From Streptomyces bungoensis (lineage in GTDB: Bacteria; Actinomycetota; Actinomycetes; Streptomycetales; Streptomycetaceae), in contig NZ_KQ948853.1 in NCBI RefSeq assembly GCF_001514215.1, positions 405,167-469,166 on the forward strand: a stretch of DNA of 64,000 nt, read 5' to 3'. The position numbers were made by a program, and so were the translations under genes. Below the pieces are notes generated by a model. It made no database searches and was not told the DNA's origin. It saw only the letters and a list, made by a program, of their open reading frames with translations. Shown in pieces: positions 26,091-35,789 of the stretch (its first letter is position 1; each line of letters opens with the position of its first letter).

Positions 26091-27836
26091 CTAGATCCAC
26101 GTATCCAGCCACATCCGCGACCGCCAGCTGTCGATCGGGATCGCCGTCCCCGTGTACAGCGGCCAGAAGTAGATGAAGTTCCAGGCGATCAGCAGGACCA
26201 GGACGCCCGCCGCCGAGGCGCCGATGACGCGGCGGGTGTCCGTGGAGTTCGGGGGGCCGATGATCGCGCCGATCAGCATGGCCAGCGCCAGGCACAGGAA
26301 CGGGACGAAGACGACCGCGTAGAACAGGAAGATCGTGCGCTGCTGGTACATGAACCAGGGCAGGTAGCCCGCCGCGATGCCGCAGGCGATGGCCCCGGCC
26401 CGCCAGTCGCGGCGGAACGCCCAGCGCCACAGGACGTACAGGAGCGCGATGCAGGCCGCCCACCACAGCAGCGGCGTGCCGATGGCCAGGACCTCCCGGG
26501 CGCACTTCTGGCCCGCGTCGGACGGGCAGCCGTCGACGCCGGGCGCGGGCGACTCGTAGAAGTACGACACCGGGCGGCCCAGCACGATCCAGCTCCACGG
26601 GTTGGACTGGTAGGTGTGCGGGGACGACAGCCCGATGTGGAACTTGTACACCTCGTGCTCGTAGTGCCACAGGCTGCGCAGCCAGTCCGGCAGGAAGGTC
26701 CAGTGGCCGCCCTTGCCGTCGGTCGCCGCCCAGTTGCGGAAGTAGCCGCCGGAGCCGTCGGTGGGGGAGAGGATCCAGCCGAGCCAGGAGAGCAGGTAGA
26801 CCGCGATCGCCACGGGGACCGTCGCGAGGAACGTGATCCCGGTGTCGTGGCGCAGGGCCCCGGCGTACGGGTGCCGGGCGCCGGCCACCTTGCGGGCGCC
26901 GACGTCCCACAGCACGGCCATCACGCAGAACGCGGCAAGGATGTACAGGCCGTTCCACTTGGTGCCGAGGGCCAGGCCCAGCAGCAGCCCGGCGCCCCAG
27001 CGCCAGGGCCGCAGGCCGAAGCGGAAGGTGTCCGCCACGTCCGCGTCCGGCCGCACCCGGCCGTCCGCGTCGACCGGCAGCGCGGCGGCGAGTCTCGCGC
27101 GCGCCCGGTCCCGGTCGATCACCAGGCACCCGAACGCGGCGACCACGAAGAACATGAGCACGCCGTCGAGCAGCGAGGTCCGGCTCATCACGAAGTGCAG
27201 GCCGTCGACCGCCATCAGCGCGCCCGCCAGGCAGCCGAGGAACGTCGAGCGGAAGATGCGGCGGCCGATCCGGCACAGCAGGAGGACGGACAGCGTGCCC
27301 AGCAGCGCCGTCATGAACCGCCAGCCGAACGGGTCGAACCCGAACACCAGCTCGCCCAGGCCGATGACGTACTTGCCCACCGGCGGGTGCACCACGTAGG
27401 CCGCGTCCGTGGGGATCGCCAGGTGGCCGTGCGTCTGGAGCACCAGGTCGTTGGCGTTCTTGTCCCAGTTGACCTCGAAGCCGCGGTGGACGAGCGCCCA
27501 GGCGTCCTTGGCGTAGTACGTCTCGTCGAATATCACCTTGGCCGGGCTGCCCAGGTTCCAGAACCGCATCACGCCGGCGAGCAGCGTCACCAGCAGCGGG
27601 CCGCCCCAACCCGCCCAGCGGGCGATCCGGTCGGCCAGGACCGGCGGCAGGCCCAGCACCTGCCACAGGCGCGGGCTCGGCTCGGCGTACGGCGGCACCA
27701 GGCGGCTGCGCACGTCGCCGGGGGCGTCCTGGGCGGGCGTGTAGCCGAATCGGCGCAGCCGCTGCTGCCACGACGGCCGCTGGTCTTGCGGTGCCTGGCC
27801 CTGCCGGAGGTCCGTGGAGGACGCGGTACTGGTCAC
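26091..27836 (-). CDS. pmt: Polyprenyl-phosphate-mannose--protein mannosyltransferase
   Basis: A 581-residue GT39-family O-mannosyltransferase. It moves mannose from a polyprenyl carrier to Ser/Thr of secreted proteins. There are about ten to eleven membrane helices. The first loop has the conserved acidic pair FDETYYAKDAWAL, followed by HPPVGKYVIGLGELVFG, and the HTYQSNPWSW motif is in the second large loop. The GTG at 27836 gives an N-terminus like relatives, though its ribosome site is weak. In Streptomyces, Pmt glycosylates lipoproteins and wall enzymes, possibly including the nearby PBPs and Rpf. It is divergent from rsmI. Confidence 0.92.
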   Translation of the reverse strand: MTSTASSTDLRQGQAPQDQRPSWQQRLRRFGYTPAQDAPGDVRSRLVPPYAEPSPRLWQVLGLPPVLADRIARWAGWGGPLLVTLLAGVMRFWNLGSPAKVIFDETYYAKDAWALVHRGFEVNWDKNANDLVLQTHGHLAIPTDAAYVVHPPVGKYVIGLGELVFGFDPFGWRFMTALLGTLSVLLLCRIGRRIFRSTFLGCLAGALMAVDGLHFVMSRTSLLDGVLMFFVVAAFGCLVIDRDRARARLAAALPVDADGRVRPDADVADTFRFGLRPWRWGAGLLLGLALGTKWNGLYILAAFCVMAVLWDVGARKVAGARHPYAGALRHDTGITFLATVPVAIAVYLLSWLGWILSPTDGSGGYFRNWAATDGKGGHWTFLPDWLRSLWHYEHEVYKFHIGLSSPHTYQSNPWSWIVLGRPVSYFYESPAPGVDGCPSDAGQKCAREVLAIGTPLLWWAACIALLYVLWRWAFRRDWRAGAIACGIAAGYLPWFMYQQRTIFLFYAVVFVPFLCLALAMLIGAIIGPPNSTDTRRVIGASAAGVLVLLIAWNFIYFWPLYTGTAIPIDSWRSRMWLDTWI

Positions 27837-27942
27837 CGCGCCATCGTAGGGAACCGTTCTGTGTGCGTCCCGTGCATGACCGTTCCCGGTCGCCGTTGCG
27901 GGCGTTTTCCCCGCTCCGGGGGAGCCCTGGGAGGATGGGGGC

Positions 27943-28800
27943 GTGACTGGAACCCTTGTGCTGGCAGGTACCCCCATCGGCGACATCGCGGACGCGCCGC
28001 CCCGGCTGGCCGAGGAGCTCGCGGGCGCCGACGTGGTGGCCGCCGAGGACACCCGGCGGCTGCGCCGGCTCACCCAGGCCCTCGGCGTGACCGTCCGCGG
28101 CCGCGTGGTGTCGTACTTCGAGGGCAACGAGTCGGCCCGCACGCCCGAGCTGGTCGAGGAGCTCGTCGGCGGCGCGCGGGTGCTGCTCGTGACGGACGCG
28201 GGCATGCCGTCGGTCTCCGACCCCGGCTACCGGCTGGTCGCGGCCGCGGTGGAGCGGGACGTCAAGGTCACCGCGGTCCCGGGGCCCTCGGCCGTCCTCA
28301 CCGCGCTCGCCCTGTCCGGGCTGCCCGTCGACCGGTTCTGCTTCGAGGGCTTCCTGCCCCGCAAGGCCGGGGAGCGGCTGTCCCGGCTGCGGGAGGTCGC
28401 CGGGGAACGGCGCACGCTGGTCTACTTCGAGGCCCCGCACCGGCTCGACGACACCCTCGCCGCCATGGCCGAGGTCTTCGGCGCGGACCGGCGGGCCGCC
28501 GTCTGCCGCGAGCTGACCAAGACGTACGAGGAGGTCCGCCGCGGTCCGCTCGCCGAGCTGGCCGAGTGGGCCGCCGAGGGCGTCCGGGGTGAGATCACCG
28601 TCGTCGTCGAGGGAGCCCCGGAGACCGGGCCCGAGGAACTCGACGCGGGGGAGCTGGTCCGCCGGGTGCGCGTGCGGGAGGAGGCGGGCGAGCGGCGCAA
28701 GGAGGCCATCGCGGCGGTCGCGGTGGAGGCCGGGCTGCCCAAGCGGGTGGTGTTCGACGCGGTCGTCGCGGCCAAGAAGGACGCCCCGCAGGGGGCGTGA
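27943..28800 (+). CDS. rsmI: 16S rRNA (cytidine1402-2'-O)-methyltransferase
   Basis: A 285-residue tetrapyrrole-methylase-fold enzyme that methylates the ribose of C1402 in 16S rRNA with SAM. The start TGTLVLAGTPIGDIADAP, the AAEDTRRLRRL and VTDAGMPSVSDPGYRLV segments and AVPGPSAVLTALALSGL are all characteristic. GTG start; divergent from pmt with a 106-base gap. Length is normal. A hairpin follows the stop at once. Confidence 0.93.
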   Translation: MTGTLVLAGTPIGDIADAPPRLAEELAGADVVAAEDTRRLRRLTQALGVTVRGRVVSYFEGNESARTPELVEELVGGARVLLVTDAGMPSVSDPGYRLVAAAVERDVKVTAVPGPSAVLTALALSGLPVDRFCFEGFLPRKAGERLSRLREVAGERRTLVYFEAPHRLDDTLAAMAEVFGADRRAAVCRELTKTYEEVRRGPLAELAEWAAEGVRGEITVVVEGAPETGPEELDAGELVRRVRVREEAGERRKEAIAAVAVEAGLPKRVVFDAVVAAKKDAPQGA

Positions 28801-28822
28801 CAGAGGGCGCAACATGCCTCTG
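28801..28822 (+). terminator. Short hairpin after rsmI
   Basis: A six-base stem (CAGAGG/CCTCTG) with a 10-base loop immediately follows the stop codon; a second small stem GAGC-AGG-GCTC overlaps its end and a TCTTCTCT stretch follows. It is weak but well placed. Confidence 0.45.
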
Positions 28823-29077
28823 AGCAGGGCTCTTCTCTACTGAGCGCGCGCCCCATGGGTGGGCAAAAGGGCGGCGCCGAAGGCAAAGCGCGGACCGGCG
28901 ATCCGGGGCGATTGGGCAAGCGCGGTCCAAATCGCCTCCAACACTCGACAGGCCCGCTGCGCAACCGCTGGTGGAGGCGTCCACTGGTCACAGGGACGCA
29001 CCTGTCCCGCGCCCCAGGGGGATGTCCGGGGGGAGTCCCCCCGCGGGGCGCCTGTCCAGCGGACAAGAGGAGCTGGC
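28823..29077 (+). other. Structured-looking intergenic/leader region
   Basis: This gap upstream of the zinc-ribbon protein gene has no credible gene. It holds a near-direct repeat AAGCGCGG(A/T)CC at 28886-28896 and 28918-28928, a hairpin GCGATTGG/CCAAATCGC at 28908-28935, a hairpin GTGGA-GGCG-TCCAC at 28971-28984 and a run of GGGGGG/CCCCCC near 29028-29042. It may be a long 5' leader; I do not recognise a known riboswitch. Confidence 0.4.
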
Positions 29078-29485
29078 ATGACTGAGATCGCAGGGCAGCC
29101 CGGCCTCCGCGGCACGGCCGCCGCCGTCGTTCACGAGTCGTACGCGTTCGCCTGCATGCGGTGCGGGCACGGCTGGGAGCAGTCGTACGCGATAGAACAC
29201 CACACGGACGCCGAGGGCCAGGAGTTCGTCATGTACGTGGCCGAGGGCCGGGTCGTGCCGTCCCCGTTGAGCCGGCCCGCGTGCGTGAACTGCGACGGGC
29301 ACGTCGTACGGATCATGCGCGCGGGCCAGGTGTCCTCGGTGCGCAGCGCGGCCGAGCGCCACCACCGCGTGCCGCAGGCGGGCCCGGTCGAGGCGCCCCC
29401 GGTGCCGGGGCAGGCGGCCCCCGAGCCGCACCACTGGCACCTGTCCGACCTGCTGCACCCCTTCCAGCGCAGGGCGGCGGGCTGA
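29078..29485 (+). CDS. Hypothetical protein with zinc-ribbon-like cysteines
   Basis: A 135-residue protein with two CxxC pairs, ACMRCGHGW near residue 26 and ACVNCDGHV near residue 70, which could bind one zinc. The remaining sequence is polar with a proline-rich linker and ends HHWHLSDLLHPFQRRAAG. GAGGAG lies seven bases before the ATG. A similar protein upstream of tatD is usual in streptomycetes. It may be a small DNA- or RNA-binding factor, but the function is unknown. Confidence 0.75.
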   Translation: MTEIAGQPGLRGTAAAVVHESYAFACMRCGHGWEQSYAIEHHTDAEGQEFVMYVAEGRVVPSPLSRPACVNCDGHVVRIMRAGQVSSVRSAAERHHRVPQAGPVEAPPVPGQAAPEPHHWHLSDLLHPFQRRAAG

Positions 29486-29535
29486 GCGCCTCCTCGCCCG
29501 CGTCCGGTGGCGTGCCCCTTTCGTAGGATCGGGGC

Positions 29536-30465
29536 ATGCCTTCGAACGCCGACAAGAGCGCTGCACCGCCGCTCCCGCCGCCGCTGCGGGTGCCCGTGGC
29601 CGACTCCCACACCCACCTCGACATGCAGTCCGGCACCGTCGCGGAGGGACTCGCCAAGGCCGCCTCGGTGGGCGTGACCACGGTCGTCCAGGTCGGCTGC
29701 GACATCAAGGGCTCGCGGTGGGCCGCCGAGACGGCCGCCGCGCACGACGCCGTCCACGCCACCGTCGCCCTGCACCCCAACGAGGCCCCGCGCATCGTCC
29801 ACGGCGACCCCATCGAAGGGGCGTCGCGAAGCGACTCGGACAAGGGTGGTGGTGGGCGACGGGCGGGATGGTCGCGGCAGGGCGCCCGGGAGCCGGGCGG
29901 TGACGCCGCGCTGGACGAGGCGCTCGCCGAGATCGACCGGCTGGCCGGGCTGGCCCAGGTCAAGGGCGTCGGCGAGACGGGGCTCGACTTCTTCCGCACC
30001 GGGCCCGAGGGCAAGGACGCGCAGGAGCGGTCCTTCCGCGCCCACATCGAGATCGCCAAGCGGCACGGCAAGGCCCTCGTCATCCACGACCGCGACGCCC
30101 ACGCCGACGTGCTGCGCGTGCTGAAGGAGGAGGGCGCCCCCGAGCGCACCGTCTTCCACTGCTACTCCGGCGACGCCGAGATGGCGCGGATCTGCGCCCG
30201 CGCGGGCTACTTCCTGTCCTTCGCCGGCAACGTCACCTTCAAGAACGCCCAGAACCTGCGCGACGCCCTGGCGGTGGCCCCGCTGGAGCTGCTGCTCGTG
30301 GAGACCGACGCGCCCTTCCTGACCCCGGCGCCCTACCGGGGGCGGCCCAACGCGCCGTACCTGATCCCGGTCACCGTGCGCGCGATGGCCGCCGTGCGCG
30401 GCATCGACGAGGACACGCTCGCCACCGCCCTGGCCGCCAACACCGCACGGGCCTTCGACTACTGA
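29536..30465 (+). CDS. tatD: TatD family metal-dependent DNase
   Basis: A 309-residue TIM-barrel hydrolase. The metal-binding SHTHLD opens the barrel, then VALHPNEAP, GVGETGLDF (the conserved Glu), the histidines in IHDRDAHAD and FHCYSGDAE, and ETDAPFLTP with the last aspartate. TatD acts as a 3'-5' exonuclease on damaged DNA. An insertion of about 18 residues (roughly 97-114, rich in Gly, Ser and Arg) follows HGDP and looks like an in-frame acquisition in a surface loop. It precedes rpf with a 139-base gap. Confidence 0.9.
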   Translation: MPSNADKSAAPPLPPPLRVPVADSHTHLDMQSGTVAEGLAKAASVGVTTVVQVGCDIKGSRWAAETAAAHDAVHATVALHPNEAPRIVHGDPIEGASRSDSDKGGGGRRAGWSRQGAREPGGDAALDEALAEIDRLAGLAQVKGVGETGLDFFRTGPEGKDAQERSFRAHIEIAKRHGKALVIHDRDAHADVLRVLKEEGAPERTVFHCYSGDAEMARICARAGYFLSFAGNVTFKNAQNLRDALAVAPLELLLVETDAPFLTPAPYRGRPNAPYLIPVTVRAMAAVRGIDEDTLATALAANTARAFDY

Positions 30466-30528
30466 GCGCCGACCCCTCGGCCCGTTGAACGCGCGTTCGA
30501 GGTCGCGACAGTGCGTAGTCGAGCCGCT

Positions 30529-30557
30529 TTGGAGAGTGACACTCGCTCCGCTAGGTT
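30529..30557 (+). promoter_or_regulatory. Candidate housekeeping promoter for the rpf gene
   Basis: TTGGAG and TAGGTT are separated by 17 bases, close to the vegetative sigma consensus of Streptomyces. The start of the gene lies 48 bases after the -10 box. Confidence 0.5.
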
Positions 30558-30604
30558 CTGGGGGCCCGATTCCGGACCCCTCTGGCTCCCTGGAGCGTGT
30601 CGGC

Positions 30605-31957
30605 GTGAGCAAGTCGCAGGACGAGACGTACCGGCCCCACGGCCACGGCGCCTCCGTGCACGACGCGGAGACCCTGCCGTACGGCCTGTACGAGGACACC
30701 TACCGGCCCGCCTACGAGGCCGAGGCGTACTTCGTCACCGAGCCGGAGCCGCCCCGGCCGCCGGTGGGCGCGCCCCCGCCACCGGTGGACGCGGTCGAAC
30801 CCGAGTACGAGCCGGCCGGCGGGCGGGCCGCGCGCCGGCGCCGGGCGCGCTACACCGAGCGCCCGGACTCCGCCGTACGCCGCCTGCTGCCGCAGGCACT
30901 GGTCGTCGCGTTCCTCGCCGGCGGCACCACCGCCTTCGTCGCCAACGACAAGGCGGTCGAGCTGAGCGTCGACGGCAGGCCGCGCACCCTGCACACCTTC
31001 GCCGACAACGTGTCCGAGCTGCTCGCCGAGGAAGGCGTGCCCGTCGGGGCGCACGACATGGTCGCGCCCGCCCCCGGCACCCCCCTCGCCGCCGGCGACG
31101 AGGTCGCGGTGCGCTACGGCCGCCCCGTCCGCCTCACGCTGGACGGCCGGCAGCACGAGGTGTGGACGACGGCGAAGACGGTGGACGGGGCGCTCCGCGA
31201 GCTCGGGGTGCGCGCCGAGGGCGCGTACCTGTCGGCCTCGCGCTCCCAGAGCATCGGGCGCACCGGCCTCGCGCTCGACGTCCGCACCGAGCGCACCGTC
31301 ACGATCATGGCCGACGGCCGCAGCCGCACCATCCGCACCAACGCGGCCACCGTCCGCGAGGCACTCCAGGAGGCCGGCGTCACCCTGCACGGCCAGGACA
31401 CCACCTCCGTCCCGCCGGGCGGCTTCCCGCGCGACGGACAGACCGTGACCGTGCTGCGGGTGCGCGGCTTCCGCGAGGTCCGCGAGGAGCAGATCCCGTT
31501 CGGCGTCCACCGGACCGCGGACCCCGCGCTCTTCCAGGGCACCGAGGTCGTCGACCAGCCCGGGCAGCCCGGACTGCGCCGGGTCACCTACTTCCTGCGC
31601 ACCGTCAACGGCGTGCGGGAGAAGCCGCGCCGGGAGGAGTCCGAGGTGGTGCGCCGGCCGCGCGAGCAGGTGGTGCGGGTCGGCAGCAAGCCCCGGCCGC
31701 ACTCGGTGCACGGCGCCGACCACCTCGACTGGAAGAGCCTCGCCGCCTGCGAGTCGGGCGGCCGCCCGAACGCCGTGGACGCCTCCGGGACCTACGGCGG
31801 GCTCTACCAGTTCGACGCCCGCACCTGGCAGAGCCTCGGCGGCAGCGGACGCCCGCAGGACGCCCCGGCCGAGGAGCAGACGTACCGCGCCAAGAAGCTG
31901 TACCAGCAGCGCGGGTCCACTCCCTGGCCGCACTGCGGGACGCGGCTGCACGGGTGA
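30605..31957 (+). CDS. rpfB: Resuscitation-promoting factor, RpfB type
   Basis: A 450-residue surface wall hydrolase that cleaves peptidoglycan and aids spore germination and outgrowth. The cytoplasmic N-terminus (about 95 residues) is followed by one membrane helix ([16 protein letters not shown]), then DUF348 repeats ([45 protein letters not shown]), a G5 domain ([12 protein letters not shown]) and a C-terminal lysozyme-like Rpf domain with the catalytic glutamate in [14 protein letters not shown]. The GTG at 30605 has GGAGC upstream. The domain order matches RpfB of mycobacteria. The order tatD-rpf-ksgA-ispE is conserved in actinobacteria. Confidence 0.92.
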   Translation: MSKSQDETYRPHGHGASVHDAETLPYGLYEDTYRPAYEAEAYFVTEPEPPRPPVGAPPPPVDAVEPEYEPAGGRAARRRRARYTERPDSAVRRLLPQALVVAFLAGGTTAFVANDKAVELSVDGRPRTLHTFADNVSELLAEEGVPVGAHDMVAPAPGTPLAAGDEVAVRYGRPVRLTLDGRQHEVWTTAKTVDGALRELGVRAEGAYLSASRSQSIGRTGLALDVRTERTVTIMADGRSRTIRTNAATVREALQEAGVTLHGQDTTSVPPGGFPRDGQTVTVLRVRGFREVREEQIPFGVHRTADPALFQGTEVVDQPGQPGLRRVTYFLRTVNGVREKPRREESEVVRRPREQVVRVGSKPRPHSVHGADHLDWKSLAACESGGRPNAVDASGTYGGLYQFDARTWQSLGGSGRPQDAPAEEQTYRAKKLYQQRGSTPWPHCGTRLHG

Positions 31958-32045
31958 GCACCGGGCGGGTGCGGCGATGCGCGCGGCGGCCCGGTCCGCC
32001 GGGCACCCGGCGAACCCCCCGGGAACACCCCCGTACCCTTGTGCC

Positions 32046-32915
32046 GTGACCAGCCCCCTCCCCGACGCCCTCCTCGGCCCCGCCGACATCCGTGAGCTCG
32101 CGGCAGCGCTCGGTGTCCGCCCCACCAAGCAGCGCGGCCAGAACTTCGTGATCGACGCCAACACCGTCCGCCGTATCGTCCGCACCGCCGGGGTCCGCCC
32201 CGACGACGTGGTCGTCGAGGTCGGGCCGGGGCTCGGCTCGCTCACCCTCGCGCTGCTGGAGGCCGCCGACCGGGTCACCGCCGTGGAGATCGACGACACC
32301 CTCGCCGCAGCGCTGCCCGCCACCATCGCCGCCCGCATGCCCGGGCGTGCCGACCGGTTCGCGCTGGTCCACTCCGACGCGATGCACGTCACCGAGCTGC
32401 CCGGTCCGGCGCCGACGGCCCTGGTGGCGAACCTGCCGTACAACGTGGCCGTCCCCGTGCTGCTGCACATGCTGGACACCTTCCCCAGCATCGAGCGGAC
32501 GCTGGTGATGGTGCAGTCCGAGGTCGCCGACCGGCTCGCCGCCGCGCCCGGCTCCAAGGTGTACGGCGTGCCCTCCGTGAAGGCGAACTGGTACGCCGAG
32601 GTCAAGCGGGCCGGGGCCATCGGCCGCAACGTGTTCTGGCCCGCGCCGAACGTCGACAGCGGCCTGGTGTCGCTGGTCCGGCGGACCGAGCCCATCAGGA
32701 CGACGGCGTCGAAGAAGGAGGTCTTCGCGGTCGTCGACGCCGCCTTCGCCCAGCGCCGCAAGACCCTGCGGGCCGCGCTGGCCGGCTGGGCGGGCTCCGC
32801 ACCGGCGGCCGAGGCGGCGCTGGTCGCGGCCGGCGTCCCGCCGCAGGCGCGCGGGGAGTCGCTGACGGTGGAGGAGTTCGCGCGGATCGCGGAGTGCAAG
32901 GAGAGCGGCGAGTGA
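32046..32915 (+). CDS. ksgA: 16S rRNA (adenine1518/1519-N6)-dimethyltransferase
   Basis: A 289-residue RsmA/KsgA enzyme that dimethylates two adenines near the 3' end of 16S rRNA in late ribosome assembly. Motifs in order are [20 protein letters not shown] (SAM site), AVEIDDTL, the catalytic NLPYN and the C-terminal [15 protein letters not shown]. The GTG at 32046 fits the family N-terminus. The stop overlaps the ispE GTG, so the two are coupled. Confidence 0.94.
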   Translation: MTSPLPDALLGPADIRELAAALGVRPTKQRGQNFVIDANTVRRIVRTAGVRPDDVVVEVGPGLGSLTLALLEAADRVTAVEIDDTLAAALPATIAARMPGRADRFALVHSDAMHVTELPGPAPTALVANLPYNVAVPVLLHMLDTFPSIERTLVMVQSEVADRLAAAPGSKVYGVPSVKANWYAEVKRAGAIGRNVFWPAPNVDSGLVSLVRRTEPIRTTASKKEVFAVVDAAFAQRRKTLRAALAGWAGSAPAAEAALVAAGVPPQARGESLTVEEFARIAECKESGE

Positions 32916-33808
32916 GCGTCACGGTACGCGTCCCGGCCAAGGTCAACGTCCAGCTCGCGGTCGGCGCCGCCCGCCCGGACGGGTTCCACGACCTCGCCAA
33001 CGTCTTCCTCGCCGTCGGCCTGTACGACGAGGTCACCGTCAGCCCGGCGGACGAACTCCGGATCACCTGCGAGGGCCCGGACGCCGCCCAGGTCCCCCTG
33101 GACCGCACCAACCTCGCCGCCCGCGCGGCCCTCGCCCTCGCCGGACGCCACGGCATCGAGCCGGCCGTGCACCTGCACATCGCCAAGGACATCCCGGTCG
33201 CCGGCGGCATGGCGGGCGGCAGCGCAGACGGCGCGGGCGCGCTGCTCGCCTGCGACCGGCTGTGGGGCACGGGCGCCTCTCAGGCCGAACTCCTCGACAT
33301 CTGCGCCGAACTGGGCAGCGACGTCCCCTTCAGTCTGCTCGGCGGCGCGGCACTCGGAGTGGGGCGCGGCGAGCGGCTGACGGCCCTGGAGGTCGGCGGC
33401 ACCTTCCACTGGGTGTTCGCGATGGCCGGGCGGGGGCTGTCGACCCCGGCGGTGTTCCGCGAGTTCGACCGGCTCGCCGAGGGCCGCGACATCCCGGAGC
33501 CGGTGGCCTCGGCGGAGCTGCTCCGGGCGCTGGCGAAGGGCGACGCGGACGCACTGGCCGCCGCCGTCTCCAACGACCTCCAGCCGGCCGCCCTGTCCCT
33601 GTTCCCGGAACTGGCGGACACCCTGGACGCCGGACGCGGGGCGGGCGCGCTCGCCACCCTCGTCTCCGGCTCCGGCCCGACGACCGCCTTCCTCGCCCGC
33701 GACACCGAGTCCGCCGAGAAGGTCGCCGAGACCCTGCGCGCCTCGGGGACGTGCCGGTCGGTGCGGACGGCGGCGGGGCCGGTGGCGGGGGCGACCGTCC
33801 TGTCGTAG
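32912..33808 (+). CDS. ispE: 4-diphosphocytidyl-2-C-methyl-D-erythritol kinase
   Basis: A 298-residue GHMP kinase of the MEP pathway that makes the isoprenoid precursors needed for carriers such as undecaprenyl phosphate. The [21 protein letters not shown] start, the ATP loop [20 protein letters not shown] and [13 protein letters not shown] near the end are clear. It is translationally coupled to ksgA by a four-base overlap and followed by a strong terminator. Confidence 0.94.
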   Translation: MSVTVRVPAKVNVQLAVGAARPDGFHDLANVFLAVGLYDEVTVSPADELRITCEGPDAAQVPLDRTNLAARAALALAGRHGIEPAVHLHIAKDIPVAGGMAGGSADGAGALLACDRLWGTGASQAELLDICAELGSDVPFSLLGGAALGVGRGERLTALEVGGTFHWVFAMAGRGLSTPAVFREFDRLAEGRDIPEPVASAELLRALAKGDADALAAAVSNDLQPAALSLFPELADTLDAGRGAGALATLVSGSGPTTAFLARDTESAEKVAETLRASGTCRSVRTAAGPVAGATVLS

Positions 33809-33819
33809 CGCACCCGGAA

Positions 33820-33851
33820 CCGGTGCGGACGCCGCCGGGTATCCGCACCGG
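33820..33851 (+). terminator. Terminator after ispE
   Basis: A perfect ten-base stem (CCGGTGCGGA and its complement) with a 12-base loop, 12 bases after the ispE stop. Confidence 0.7.
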
Positions 33852-33925
33852 TCCGCGCCAGGAGGACGACGGCCGGCCTCCGACTACTCTGGACGGGCGA
33901 TCCATCCCCCGCGCACAGGAGTGAA

Positions 33926-35734
33926 ATGGCCGTCAACCTGGTCAATGTCGAGAACGTCAGCAAGGTCTACGGCACCCGTGCCCTGCTGGACGGCGTCTCG
34001 CTCGGTGTGTCGGAGGGGGACCGAATCGGGGTCGTCGGGCGCAACGGCGACGGCAAGACCACCCTCATCCGGATGCTGGCCAAGCTGGAGGAGGCCGACA
34101 CCGGGCGGGTCACGCACTCGGGCGGGCTGCGGCTCGGGGTGCTCACCCAGCACGACTCCCTCGACCCCGCCGCCACCGTCCGCCACGAGGTGATCGGCGA
34201 CATGGCCGACCACGAGTGGGCCGGCAACGCCAAGGTCAGGGACGTGCTGACCGGGCTGTTCGGCGGGCTCGACCTGCCGGGGTTCCCCAAGGGGCTCGAC
34301 ACCGTCATCGGGCCGCTCTCCGGTGGTGAGCGGCGCCGGATCGCGCTCGCCAAGCTGCTCATCGAGGAGCAGGACCTCCTCGTCCTGGACGAGCCCACCA
34401 ACCACCTCGACGTCGAGGGCATCGCCTGGCTCGCCCGGCACCTGCAGGCCCGGCGCTCGGCGCTGGTGTGCGTGACCCACGACCGGTGGTTCCTGGACCA
34501 GGTGTGCACCCGCATGTGGGACGTGCAGCGCGGCACCGTCCACGAGTACGAGGGCGGCTACTCCGACTACGTCTTCGCGCGCGCCGAACGCGAGCGGATC
34601 GCCGCCACCGAGGAGGCCAAGCGGCAGAACCTGATCCGCAAGGAGCTGGCCTGGCTGCGGCGCGGGGCGCCCGCCCGCACCTCCAAGCCGCGCTTCCGGG
34701 TCGAGGCCGCCAACGAGCTGATCGCGGACGTGCCGCCGCCCCGGGACAGCAGCGAGCTGATGAAGTTCGCCTCCTCCCGGCTCGGCAGGACGGTGTTCGA
34801 CCTGGAGGACATCACCGTCCAGGCCGGCCCCAAGGTGCTGCTCAAGCACGTCACCTGGCAGCTCGGCCCCGGCGACCGGATCGGCCTCGTCGGCGTCAAC
34901 GGCGCCGGGAAGACCTCCCTGCTGCGGGCCATGGCCGACGCGGCCCGGACGGAGGGCGAGGCGCAGCCCGTAGGCGGCCGGATCGCCGTGGGAAGGACCG
35001 TCAAGCTCGCCTACCTCTCCCAGGAGGTCGGCGAACTCGACCCGAACCTGCGGGTCCTGGAGGCCGTGCAGCGGGTGCGCGAGCGCGTCGACCTCGGCAA
35101 GGGGCGCGAGATGACCGCCGGGCAGCTGTGCGAGACCTTCGGCTTCACGAAGGAGAAGCAGTGGACGCCCGTCGGCGACCTCTCCGGTGGTGAGCGGCGC
35201 CGGCTCCAGCTCCTGCGGCTCCTCATGGACGAGCCCAACGTCCTCTTCCTGGACGAGCCCACCAACGACCTCGACATCGAGACCCTCACCCAGCTCGAGG
35301 ACGTCCTCGACGGCTGGCCCGGCTCGATGATCGTCATCTCCCACGACCGGTTCTTCGTGGAACGCACCACGGACCGGGTCTACGCCCTCCTCGGCGACGG
35401 CACCCTGCGCATGCTGCCGCGCGGCATCGACGAGTACCTGGAGCGGCGGCAGCGCATGGAGGAGGCGGTCGCCGCGCAGACGGCCGCCGCGGCGCCCAAG
35501 CCGGCCACGCAGGACCGCAGCGCCGCCGACCAGCGCGCCGCCAAGAAGGAACTCCAGCGGATCGAACGGCAGCTGGACAAGGTCTCCGAGAAGGAGTCCA
35601 AGCTGCACGCCCGGATCGCCGAGAACGCCACCGACTTCGCGAAGGTGGCCGAACTGGACGCCCAGTTGCGCGAACTGACCGGGGAACGCGAGGAACTGGA
35701 GCTGCGCTGGCTGGAGCTGGCGGAGGACGCGTAG
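33926..35734 (+). CDS. ABC-F family ATPase
   Basis: A 602-residue soluble protein with two ABC domains and no membrane segment. Domain 1 has Walker A GRNGDGKTT (Asp in place of the usual Ala/Ser), signature LSGGERRRIALAK and LLVLDEPTNHLD. Domain 2 has GVNGAGKTS, LSGGERRRLQLLR and VLFLDEPTNDLD. A linker between them and a Lys/Glu-rich coiled-coil tail (about 520-600) are present. ABC-F proteins act on the ribosome, as translation factors or antibiotic protection proteins; with this conserved housekeeping position a translation role is more likely than resistance. Confidence 0.9.
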   Translation: MAVNLVNVENVSKVYGTRALLDGVSLGVSEGDRIGVVGRNGDGKTTLIRMLAKLEEADTGRVTHSGGLRLGVLTQHDSLDPAATVRHEVIGDMADHEWAGNAKVRDVLTGLFGGLDLPGFPKGLDTVIGPLSGGERRRIALAKLLIEEQDLLVLDEPTNHLDVEGIAWLARHLQARRSALVCVTHDRWFLDQVCTRMWDVQRGTVHEYEGGYSDYVFARAERERIAATEEAKRQNLIRKELAWLRRGAPARTSKPRFRVEAANELIADVPPPRDSSELMKFASSRLGRTVFDLEDITVQAGPKVLLKHVTWQLGPGDRIGLVGVNGAGKTSLLRAMADAARTEGEAQPVGGRIAVGRTVKLAYLSQEVGELDPNLRVLEAVQRVRERVDLGKGREMTAGQLCETFGFTKEKQWTPVGDLSGGERRRLQLLRLLMDEPNVLFLDEPTNDLDIETLTQLEDVLDGWPGSMIVISHDRFFVERTTDRVYALLGDGTLRMLPRGIDEYLERRQRMEEAVAAQTAAAAPKPATQDRSAADQRAAKKELQRIERQLDKVSEKESKLHARIAENATDFAKVAELDAQLRELTGEREELELRWLELAEDA

Positions 35735-35756
35735 CCGCGTCGGTACGAGAGCGCCC

Positions 35757-35789
35757 GGCGCGCGCGGCTGGATTCCGGCCGCGCGCGCC
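35757..35789 (+). terminator. Terminator after the ABC-F gene
   Basis: A perfect 12-base stem (GGCGCGCGCGGC) with a nine-base loop, 22 bases after the stop. Confidence 0.7.

Noticed and set aside
30466-30604. c-di-AMP (ydaO-type) riboswitch before the rpf gene, as found before some rpf genes
   Set aside because: The leader is only about 140 bases, a good promoter lies within it, and the conserved riboswitch segments are not seen.
30551-33409. Long minus-strand frame across rpf, ksgA and ispE
   Set aside because: Composition of an antisense shadow; spans three good genes and their junctions.
33926-35734. ABC-F gene as an antibiotic-resistance determinant
   Set aside because: It sits in a conserved housekeeping block with no biosynthetic cluster; a ribosome-associated housekeeping role is more likely.
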